From contig OU452231.1 in the NCBI GenBank assembly GCA_911728455.2, positions 13,168,338 through 13,232,337 on the forward strand: 64,000 bases of DNA. The letters run 5' to 3'. Positions 54,775-64,000 of the stretch are shown here, in pieces. A model generated the notes under the pieces. The model searched no databases and was not told the origin of the DNA. It saw only the letters and a program-made list of their open reading frames with translations. Both the position numbers and the translations under genes were made by a program. The stretch comes from Marthasterias glacialis (taxonomy: Eukaryota > Echinodermata > Asteroidea > Forcipulatida > Asteriidae). Numbering within the stretch: the first letter of the stretch is position 1; the number at the start of each line of letters is the position of its first letter.

Positions 54775-56440
54775 AAATAAGCTCAAAGCCCAATATTAAA
54801 TCGAGTCATCATACTGTTAAACTCACTTTGACAAGCAAGTCGTCATGAATCGGGTTTCGTTAAACACGTTAAACTGTAGGTCGAAGGTTCAAATCCAGTT
54901 GCAGTAAATTTTTCTTTGTTCACCCCAAATTTGAATAAAATATATTTGATAAATTCATTTAACAGTATGATCTAACAGTATGATGACTCGGTTTAATGTT
55001 GGGCTTTGAGCTGAATTGTCAACTGTTTTCTTCCACAAACATTAACTTCCTGAGTATTTGAAATAAAACCTCTCTAAAGAGGAGATTAAACTGCCGTACT
55101 GGACTCTCTGGTTAGTCTTAGATGACTGTCTTCGTTGACGCCCTGATTTGCATGAATAGTGCACTTTAAAAATCTTTTTTTTAATTAATGTTCAGTGTGT
55201 TGAGTTGACTATTTTTCGTTTGTCTGGAAAAATTCAAATGAGAAGGATCTATACAAGAGTTATGGAAAAACAAATACTGAATTCATTTCCTTCGTGCATT
55301 GTTGTAGAATATTATCATTCTCCATGGCCTCTTAAAATGGAATAGTCCAGATTTCGCCTTGTAAATTTTCGAGTAAAAACCTAAAAGAATATTTGCCATT
55401 ATAACCAATGTTTTGCGCTTTTATAATTCAAAGAGTACGCCTTAGAAAAGTGGTTTTTTCACTCTTACACATGCTGCATTCAATTTTTAAAGTCGCATAT
55501 TCTAAGTCTTCATGAGTTCATGTGGATATTGAAACTTAATAAATTTGCTTTGGATTCTTGATGCATGCTCATGTCTAATGCACATAGAACTTTCGATGAG
55601 AAACACTTCATGGATGAAGCCAGAATCGAGCTTTTACCACAGATTATTATTCTCAATTAAAAACTTTGATTATGAATAGCGCAGTTCCAAAGTAGTTATA
55701 ACAGCATCAGTGACTCTCAAAACAGGTTCAGGCAGCTAAGCTCAATTCAATGTCTTAATGGGCATGCTATAAAAGTTTCCAAAAACAGCTCAAAACATAG
55801 CATTAAATCGAGTCATCATACTGTTAAATCATACTGTTAAAATCACTTCACAAGCAAGTCGTCATGAATCATGTTTTATTAAACACTTTAAACTTTAGGT
55901 CGAAGGTTCAAATCCAGTTCCAGTAAATTTTTTCCTTGTTCACCCCAAAATTGAATAAAATATATTTTAATGAATTCATTTAACAGTATGATTTAACAGT
56001 ATGATGGCTCAATTTAAAGTTGGGCTTTGAGCTGATGTAATATTTTCAACTGTTTTCCTCCACAAACATTAACTTTCTGGGTACATGTATTACCAATGTT
56101 TTATGCTTTCACAATCAAAGAGTACACCTTAGAAAAGTGGTTTTTCCAATTTTTCACATGCTGCATTCAATTTTTAAAGTCGCTTATTCTAATTCTTCAT
56201 AAGCTTATTTGGATATTGAAGCTGAATAAATTTGCTTTGGATTCTTGATGCATGCTCATGTCTAATGAAACACTTCATGAATGAAGCCAGAAGCTAGCTT
56301 TTACCACAGATTATTATACTCAATTAAAAACTTTGATGATGAATAGCGCAGTTGCAAAGTAGTTATAAAAAGCATCAGTGACTCTCAAACTTCAAAAACA
56401 GGTTCAGGCAGCTCAGGTACATTTCAATATGTCTGAAAGG
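54775..56440 (+). repeat. ~1-kb tandem duplication carrying a foldback with a tRNA-like B box
   Basis: Copy 1 (about 54775-55790) and copy 2 (about 55791-56440) share CATTAAATCGAGTCATCATA-type ends, GAAGGTTCAAATCCAGTT and GCTTTGGATTCTTGATGCAT. They also share TTACCACAGATTATTAT. Copy 2 lacks about 320 bases present in copy 1 (about 55070-55400). In each copy the first ~235 bases are an inverted-repeat element (AATCGAGTCATCATACTGTT against AACAGTATGATGACTCGGTT). Confidence 0.75.
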
Positions 56441-56765
56441 GCATATACTTTGATCATTATCAATTCCATTGTTTTTTATTGATTTTTGCTTTGTTAGATT
56501 AACAAGGCAAATAAGATATATGCACCTGAACTTGTTTTTTATTTCTTTTTGGAGTATAATGTAATACAGTCTTTGTTTGATACCTTTTATCTTGTTGGCA
56601 TTTTCAGGAAACTAAAGAAAGACACTATAAAAGTGTCTTTGTCCATGTGGGCCTACAATTAGGTTTCTGGAAAGAGTTCGTTTATAATTAAAAAATATAT
56701 AATGTATAGGTACACCCTTGCAAGCATTTGGTTCTAACTTTTGCCAATATTATCCTGGTAAGGTT

Positions 56766-57075
56766 AGTCTAAAGCAGGGCCACCACGTGCAGGTCCCAGG
56801 ATACCAGCCCCACGACGCTTTCTGTATCATTGGGGCCTTCGTACTCCTTTCGAAGCGTCCGGTCCGCCACCCCGAGAACCAGGGCAGTCCCCTCAACCTA
56901 CTAACGCGGTCCCTGGCCCCACGGCCTAGACCAGGGACTACTCCCGTTCGGCCGACCATGATTGTGAAAACACCAACACCACCTCAAAGAGGGGGAGCAT
57001 GATGCATCTTTAAGATCAACCACCAGCTGTTACCCTGGCCGGAAGTGGAACCCCACAAGCCACGTGCAAGTGTCC
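56766..57075. other. GC-rich island of uncertain origin
   Basis: The base composition is clearly GC-richer than its AT-rich surroundings, from AGGGCCACCACGTGCAGG to CCCCACAAGCCACGTGC. It is open in one + frame and one - frame over about 200 bases, with no recognisable domain. It could be a fragment of a retroelement, an exon, or a transferred segment. I cannot decide from sequence alone. Confidence 0.35.
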
Positions 57076-57129
57076 AGGTCCCTTTTCGCATATGTTCGGA
57101 ATTCCCGTGATTACGCCGCACATTCCGAA

Positions 57130-57205
57130 TTAATCGAATCTCCGCTCAACCAATCGAATCTCCGCACAACCAATCGAATCTCCGCACAACCAATCGAATC
57201 GCCGC
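57130..57205 (+). repeat. 20-bp short tandem repeat, four copies
   Basis: The unit is CCAATCGAATCTCCGCACAA with small changes in the first and last copies. Confidence 0.85.
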
Positions 57206-58817
57206 ACTACCAAAGCTCTAATAAGATCTCCAATTTCATTGTTCAAAAAACGCTTGCTTGCTTGCAATGGTGTACTTATTTACAAGATATTAACTGTATA
57301 GTGCTGCAAAAACAGCCCACTATACGACGATTACAGAAAACAGCAAACTAATACATCTAGATATACTACAATAACAGAAAACATTCAAACATTATCTTAC
57401 AGAATCAAACATATGATGACACATGTTTTCATACGAGTTGCTCTCTTTTACACTCTGTAGCATTCAAGATGTCAGTGCAGTGCTCTTCTTTATACCATGT
57501 AGCCTTCAAGATGTCACTGGAGGTGATTCTCTCTCCTGCACTTGATTTCAGGAAACAACTACACCTCTGGCTTCATCTCTTGCTCTGAAAGGTTAAGTTT
57601 ACAAATAAGTTTAACAATTTCCATGTGCAAAATCTCTTGAATGGGTTATTAAAAACTGGGGAGGACCCCCTCCTCAAGTGCTGATTGGTATCAATGTTTG
57701 TTTCTTAACTGTGTCTATGGATGGAATGTTCCAAGACATTGTTTTGTTTCTTTTTTTTGGACAATTTTTGGGGGTCTTTATCCTTTATTGTCACAAAATA
57801 ATTTAAAGTTATTTTAAAAAAGCTTTTGCCTAACTATTCCCTGACATTCAAACTCAGTAACAGTGCTGGTGTTTGTTCAAAATTATAGCTACTAAAACAT
57901 TTAAGTCAATGGAATGAAATCTTTTATTTGAAAGTTCTGCTCCAGTTACCAGGTTTAGCCCCCAAGTACTTAACTCTTGATCTGTCAAAATTTATTTTCA
58001 AGGAGTGGATGAAACCGTCCAGTAGATGATTCCTTTTATTTGTCAATTTTTTTTTAAGTTGGGTCCTACAAAAGTGTTTGAAATAAAAGTTGGTTTTTGC
58101 TACCTTGTTTTTAGCCGATACACATCAGCCCTCCATCCAGTCTAGTTGTACTCCTCCTAGGTATGTTCATTCAAGCGTTGCTGACGACACTGGTGAATGA
58201 AGTGCTGCCTCACTAATTAACACTCATCAGACAAAGTGAATGACGTGGATCCTTAGGAGATGCAGGTGTAATGTCACCTTGCAGTTGCATTGTCTGTAAA
58301 ATAAAGCAAACAATCCTTTTGATAATCAGCAATGTCTGCAAATGTTTCTAATTGAACAAACTAAGTAAAATTATTCCTTTTTCCTTAGAGTACATCGTAT
58401 TGCTCGATTTTTTTTTACCCCTATACAAATCTTTCACATCTCAAACTTCCAAAGCAAGAGAACTGAGAATTTGTATCTAAAACTTTACAACACATGTAAC
58501 AATTATCAGAGTTGTAGGTTTCTACACATCAAAGGTGAGACTTAAACAGCTCTGTAGTAAACAGTTATTGATATAAACAAAAAAAATCTGAAAGTGGAAG
58601 ACATCTAATTTAAAACATTTATCTACATTTTGTCTCGATGGCTGTATGCTATATTGATGAAAGTTTGTGGGACACAAAGCTGTTGTGCTTTGACTGGGCA
58701 TTTAAAAAAGCTTCCAGGTGAGGGATTTTTGCTGGAAACAGTCAAAGTCATAACATTCAATGTTTACAGAGAATCTTTTTGACACTAAAATGGTTCTCTC
58801 TCTTTGGGTGTTGTGTT

Positions 58818-58836
58818 ACGGGGGGGGGGGGGGGGC
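58818..58836 (+). repeat. Poly-G tract
   Basis: A run of about 17 G residues. It is a likely assembly or sequencing weak point and could form a G-quadruplex. Confidence 0.8.
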
Positions 58837-59879
58837 GGAGTAGATACTTCCAGTTCTTCCAAATAAATTTTCTTTGGGACTCCCTTTTTCTGTTTTCATT
58901 TTTGAAGTCATACTTGTCAGTTATAACATTTGCTGTACCTCACTTGATGTCTTCATAAAGCCAACAAGAATTAGAGTGTTTTGACACCATAACTAATGCT
59001 GAATCTTGATTTAAATTAAACATAGTATAACCCATCATGTTTACCATTTTGGAGATGACTTTTGCAGCAGGCCTTGGAACTCTACTCAGTAGGCGGGTGA
59101 TCTGACTGCAGCTAGTGCTCCACACTGTATGAGAAAACACAAAAACAAATGGTTACAGGGTTTGCGATTGATTGTGAAATCTGACTAATTGAATGAGAAA
59201 GCTGCCATTTTATTTGTGTGGACCAGAGGAATACTTTGGGAATTATTGACAATTTTTGTTCAGATTATGACTTTTTCATTAATTTAGCTGTAAATAATCA
59301 ATATTTTGAAAAAGGAATTAAAGTAGTGGAGGTCAAGTGAGAATCAGTTGCATCAGTAGAGGTGCCCACTTCAGCTGCTGGCAAAAATGGACATGAAAGT
59401 TTTGGTAAAAACTTGAAAAAAACCACAAGGGGTAAGTCAAGCATTTTTGTTAAATTTGGGTCAAAAATTCATGTGCGATAATATGGCACAAAATGATAAA
59501 GTAGGGACTACTGATGGCAATTTATTTGTGTGGACCCGGGAAGTTAGCTTTGATCTGAGAAACATTAATAACTTTTATTCAGAATATGACATTAGTTTGA
59601 CCGAAAGCTGTTAAAATTTTCCATGAATTTGACCGATGATGGTTATTATCTCGAAACAGAGTAGTGGAGGTCTAGTGAGCATCAGTGGCATTAGTAGAGG
59701 TAGCTCGCTTCATTTGATAGCATAAAATCAACTTTAAATCTTGGTCAAAAAATCATGAACATTTTCTCCCTTAGAATTGATGAGCTTGTTTTATAAATAA
59801 AATGTTATCAGGGTGGTTGATTGGTGTAGAACTTGTTTAAGGGGTCAATTAGCATCTAACATTGCCCACGTTAAAGGAG

Positions 59880-60800
59880 TTTGTTAAGTTTGTATTAGAA
59901 CCAAAGCTCAAAGGAAATATTTCTGTCATAATACTTTCAAAGCTAAGTAAGAATGTGAAGACCACAAAACTATATTTTTGCTAGTTTTGATTGCTGCAAT
60001 CAAAATAAGCACTTTCAATCAACATCCACAAAACTCCTTACAGATCATAAACTGTTTTGCGTTGTTTTCATTAAAACGTTTTATGAAGTTGGTTGTGTGG
60101 TGTGTGTTCATTAAAAACTAGGATGAAAACTATTTATCCCATCCAAAAGACATCAATGTATCACAGCTTTAACTCTTTCACAGTGGCTCGGTGAATTACT
60201 TCGTATGCTGGAGAGCCCCTGCCAGCGGCTCGAAATCAACAAACTATTAAACAATTCCGTCACAGCTGTACATCATATTCCGTAGGGAAAGAGTTAAGGG
60301 GCAGATTATCCTCTTATGTAGTATCAAAAACTTACCTTGGAGTATGTAAGATGGACACCTTAGTTGAAGGTGCTAACAATCTTGGTGCATGGGATGATAT
60401 CTTGGGAAGTGTCGGCCCAAAGTATACACCTGAGTGGAATAAAATGATACAAAATTGAATTCTCTCATTTGGCACATGGGGAGGGTTACATTACAAACAT
60501 CTAATTTAAACCCCCCTCCCCCCTCTACAATGCACTATAAACAAATGATTGCCATTCTGAAAGGGAATTTATTAATAAGTTCATATTAGAACCAAGCCTC
60601 ATGAGAAATATTTCTGCCTTTAGTTCTGTAAAAGTTTTGAAAATAAAATTTGATGACCACAAAAACTACCTAATGTATCACATCATCTAACATAACCCGT
60701 GTTAAACAAAGTTATGAAGTTTGAATTAGAACTAAACCACAAAGAGAACCATTTCTGTCTTACTGTCAAAATATAGTAAAAATTTGAAGACCACAAAACT
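59880..60800 (+). repeat. Diverged dispersed repeats related to the 61-bp satellite monomer
   Basis: Segments at about 59885-59960, 60550-60650 and 60710-60800 share TTAGAACCAAGCC/AACC, GAGAAATATTTCTG and GTCAAAGTT. The 61-bp monomer at 23741-26577 has the corresponding CTGAAAGCTC, AAGTTCATACC and GAGAAATATTTC in the same order. Confidence 0.6.
60174..60293. mobile_element. Small piggyBac-like MITE between TTAA sites
   Basis: The element CTCTTTCACAGTGG to CCGTAGGGAAAGAG lies between TTAA at 60170-60173 and 60294-60297. Terminal inverted repeats are short (CTCTTTC and GAAAGAG). It is 120 bases long with no coding content. Confidence 0.65.
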
Positions 60801-61099
60801 ACATTTGCTTTTTGTTTATTGCTGCAATCATAATAAGCACTTACAAACATCCACAAAACCCCTTACAGATCATACACTGCCTTTGGGTTCACTAGAAAGT
60901 GATGATCTAAGTTATAAACTTTTATCAGATTGATCATCTTTTTATTTTAAATCAACAACTAGAGAATGAAAATGTACTTTTCCAAACACCATTAATGTGT
61001 CACACTTTTAGCCAGTTGCTGACAGGAATATTAAATTTTTCCTGTCCAGCCTGATGAGATTAATTTCTCAGAATTACCGGAATCATTATTCTTTGTGAG

Positions 61100-61510
61100 T
61101 ACTGCTAGCACAAAATAACCTTGACTTGACAAAGCCAAGAGTCATTTCGGTCATTCAACTGTGGAGCATGCACAGACCACAATCACAGAAAAATAAAAAT
61201 GTCTTGAATATTTTTGCATTTTGTAGCCATTTGTTTTTAATCTCCAGTTATAGACCTCTGTCCTTTTGTTCCAAGAAGGGGATTACGAGGCATCGAGAGG
61301 CTTCCACCATTGTTAATCTTTTGTATTTTGGCTGAATGGAGGTACATGTAAGTCAGAGTGAGCTGGCAATTGAGCCATGGTTCCATGTTTAGGGCCACTC
61401 CTTTGCCATAGGTAACAGCTGATGTTTTGCCCTTGTGTGGGTGAATCAAAGCGTTAGACAGCGTGTGTGTGGTCTGTGCATGCTCCACAGTTGAACAACC
61501 GGGCGACATT
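61100..61510. repeat. Rearranged copy of the 5195/47835 repeat family
   Basis: 61255-61345 is the reverse complement of part of 47880-47960 (TTGTTCCAAGAAGGGGATTA). 61430-61510 matches 5380-5450 in direct orientation (GTGTGGGTGAATCAAAGCGT). The copy is therefore internally inverted. Confidence 0.55.
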
Positions 61511-62679
61511 TGCTCCAGTGGTACGAAATTACATATGGAGATGGGACTGATCAATGATTTGGAGCTTCCTGTGGTGTAATTCCCCCCAAATTTCCAGTGC
61601 CCACCCAGGTGCCCCCCATGAAAAAAATCCAAAGACATGTAATTCATTAAAACTATGACCCCTGCCCCCCCACTAAAAAGTTATGAAGCCATGCCCCCCT
61701 CCACTGAAAAGTCACAAAGCCATGCCCACCACCCCCCCCCCCATTGAAAAAATCCTGGCTACGTCGCTGATTAGAAGATGTTAAATAGTGCCATAAGCAA
61801 CCAATCATGTCCTGCAGTAAATGTCTAGATAGTGCCAATATTTTGAGATGGAAATATGAGTACATAAAAGTAAACCAATAACATGGAATTCTCTTATACT
61901 CTTAAAAGCTTTTGCCCAAAATTGAGAGGAAAGTGGCTAGGAATTTCTTTCACAGAGCTTCTATAAAAGAGTATATAGGCCTGATTGATTCATTTTTGAA
62001 AGGGCAAGGGCACCAAGGCATTTTCTTCTTGATAAAGGGCACCTCTATGAGGAAATTATAAAATTCCACTGGAACAGTTCAAGGGCACCAAGGCAATGAC
62101 TAGAGGCAATGGAGGCAATCGCCTTCTTTGCCTCCATGAAGTATTAGGCCTGTACATATATATGGACCTCATGCCATAAGGGCTTGTTGCATTGCATTTA
62201 CTATAGGAGGAATTTGGTGATAAATCATGTATCTGCTTCTGAGATGGGACGGACCAACGATTTGGAGCTTCCTATGGACTAGGTTTCATTGCCTCTCTTT
62301 ATAACACCTCATCCATAGATTATTATTCAAAATAAATTATCTCACCTGCAGTCATACTTTGAGATTACTGAAATTTAACAACTTGAAAGTTTGAGCTCCC
62401 CCCACCCCTGTAAATTCCTTTCAAATAAACTTTATTCTCCCCCACCCCTGTAAATTCCTTTCAAATAAACTTTATTCTATTTGTAAAACCCATGAAAACA
62501 TAGTGAGCATGGTCACAATTGTACACTGGTACATTATTGTGCTTAAAATACATTGTACCTTCAATAGTCTTTACTACACTGGAGAAACCACAGCAATGTG
62601 AGTATGATTTCCGACCTTTGAACCCTTAGCCTTTAGACAGCTATGTAGCTGTGAAGACACTAGTCAGTGCGCTCCATCG

Positions 62680-63030
62680 AGTGGCGAAGCCACGAGGGCC
62701 TTTTTCAACTTGATTTTGCGGTGTTTTGTTGTTGAATTAATCATGAAGTTTCAAACAAATTATTCATAATTTTTACACAAACAAGAAAAGCGCTGAAAGG
62801 TTAACCAATCACAATGCGGATGAGGTTAATGCATACTGACCCCATCGCTTCTGATTGGCTGGGAATTTTGCTACCCTGTTAGGGTAGCAGAAATCGAGAA
62901 ATAAAGAAAAACATTAAAAATTCCTGACAAGTTGGAAAAGGCCCTTGTGACTTTGCCCCTCGTGCGCGCTGACTTGGTCTTTGCTGCAGTGGCTTCGCAG
63001 CTACATGGATATCTAAGCCACGAAGGCCTT
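62680..63030. repeat. Foldback element with GAAGCCACGAGGGCC-type arms
   Basis: The left arm CGAAGCCACGAGGGCCTTTT plus TCAACTTG pairs imperfectly with CAAGTTGGAAAAGGCCCTTG. The core has a small perfect hairpin GCTACCCTGTTAGGGTAGC. A further GAAGCC/GGCTTC pair lies outside. It is a MITE-like element with no gene. Confidence 0.55.
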
Positions 63031-63141
63031 GACGAAAGGCTAATGAACACTTGGAAGTAGATTTTGTTTTCAAAAGTGACCAAAGGCAATTTTCAGACCA
63101 TCAAACTCTTCATGCTTGTACCTTCCATATTATTAGGTACC

Positions 63142-63508
63142 GGTATCACACAAGTGCGAGTGGAATATGGAAAAATATAGCACTTCTGCATCCCATATCA
63201 AACAAGGTAGAAGGCCAAGTTTGATATGGGATGCAGATGCGCTATATTTTTCCGCATTCCATGAGCGCTCGTGTAATAATGAATTTATCTTCCAGCTGAC
63301 CAAAAGGTGATCATCACACAATCAAACAAAGCTTAGACAAAGAAACTAAAGATATGCAAAGATTTTGCGTCTTGCGCGAGTGCGTATGTGCACTTGAACA
63401 GTAATTTTGCACAATTGGATATAAAATTGCAGCTGTTGTCTATGGCTCTACAAATCACAGCTGTCGAGCAATCTGATTGGATGATTAGCGCATGCTGGAA
63501 GATAAAAC
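63142..63508. repeat. MITE-like element (copy 2 of the 27281 family)
   Basis: It shares ordered blocks with 27281-27616 (see that entry). Here the middle also holds a hairpin, with CATCCCATATCAAAC facing GTTTGATATGGGATG. The right end GCTGGAAGATAAAACAATAA abuts the minus-strand exon-like segment at 63533. Confidence 0.65.
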
Positions 63509-63892
63509 AATAATAAAGTATAATAAACTTACCTTAGAGTATGTAAAATGTAAGTGCCAACAACAGTCTGCTTGGTGTACTGGATGACAACTTGGGAAGT
63601 GCCATCACAAAGTTATGAACCTGAGTGAAATAATAATAAAACGATAAGGACATCAGGTAGATTTCCCCCATCTGGGAGATGGAGGTGGGAAGCCTCCCCT
63701 ATACATTATTAGATAAATAATTTATTGTCAATCTGAAAGCTCAAGTATTCATGAAGTTCCTATTAGAACCAAACCTCTAGGGAGATATTCTGTCAAAGTT
63801 GAGAAATTACATTTGAAGACAACAACAGTGGTCTTTGCTTATTTTGATTGCAACAATCAATACAAGCACTTTACAACAGGGGCAACAGTGTT

Positions 63893-63908
63893 GGCCGGCC
63901 GGCCGGCC
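63893..63908. repeat. (GGCC)4 palindrome
   Basis: Sixteen bases of GGCCGGCC repeats, a self-complementary run that also gives nested FseI-type octamers. Unusual in this AT-rich context. Confidence 0.85.
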
Positions 63909-64000
63909 ATGGACACCCCATATTTTTGCTCGGGTTTGGCAGATTCAAGAAAATTTCAAACTGAAATAACTGAAACCAAGTGGCAATGGTGAGTATGGAT

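Larger units (their letters stand above)
58227..63620 (-). ncRNA. Possible spliced noncoding or decayed transcript, minus strand
   Basis: Exon-like segments with acceptor and donor signals on the minus strand are 63620-63533 (CTCAG/G, AAG/GTAAGT), 60429-60336 (CTCAG/G, AAG/GTAAGT), 59124-59045 (CATACAG, ATG/GTAAAC) and one starting at 58293 (TTTTACAG/ACA). The first two are paralogous. When joined, no long open frame survives: frame-compatible joins meet stops within a few codons. This favours a lncRNA or a dead gene, but the whole thing is inferred from splice motifs. Confidence 0.3.

Noticed and set aside
56718-57002. 94-codon + strand frame in the GC-rich island as a gene
   Set aside because: A minus-strand frame is equally open, no homologous domain is recognised, and flanking splice sites are poor. 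Kept only as an unexplained island.
61653-61865. hAT element suggested by TCAGCGACGTAGCCAGGATT at about 61750-61770 (minus strand)
   Set aside because: Only one end was found; no matching second end or target duplication could be identified, so it is at most a fragment.

Overview
This window is animal nuclear DNA. It has spliced genes with GT-AG introns, tRNA-derived SINEs, many short foldback transposons (MITEs) and several large tandem arrays. The gene families and repeat style suggest a marine deuterostome invertebrate, most likely an echinoderm. That placement is an inference, and the class cannot be fixed from the sequence.

Region 1 (about 1.5-28 kb, + strand) holds one complete 18-exon gene. 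Every intron is GT-AG and every exon joins in phase. The joined exons give 4,089 nt, or 1,362 residues plus stop. The N-terminal half is low-complexity and rich in Ser, Lys and Glu, and the region from about residue 915 to 1290 is a long coiled coil. I do not recognise the family; a cytoskeletal or centrosomal scaffold is only a guess. Upstream are an inverted CCAAT box and a palindromic CRE. Its introns carry three tandem arrays (28 bp x ~38, a degenerate ~12 bp array, and 61 bp x ~46), four SINEs and several MITEs. Two of the MITEs have arms resembling the CTCF core motif.

Region 2 (30.2-32.3 kb, - strand) is a two-exon MYND zinc-finger/DUF4470-type gene with two tandem MYND fingers. Its reading frame breaks twice after the fingers, so it is either a young pseudogene or carries assembly errors.

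Region 3 (34.8-36.6 kb, + strand) is a compact two-exon gene for an 82-residue protein of unknown family. A CRE/E-box-bearing MITE lies directly downstream.

Region 4 (38.2-48.8 kb, + strand) has a weakly supported three-exon small gene spread among transposon fossils. These include a hAT-type MITE with an 8-bp target duplication and a piggyBac-like MITE between TTAA sites.

Region 5 (49.1-54.1 kb) is dominated by two arrays of one ~27/28-bp satellite. One array has a ~396-bp higher-order period. The other sits between inverted repeats of about 175 bp.

Region 6 (54.2-64 kb) is gene-poor: foldback elements, a ~1-kb tandem duplication, and - strand exon-like segments that include a duplicated exon pair. 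These suggest a decayed gene or a noncoding transcript. The dispersed repeat here appears to be the ancestor of the 61-bp satellite in region 1.
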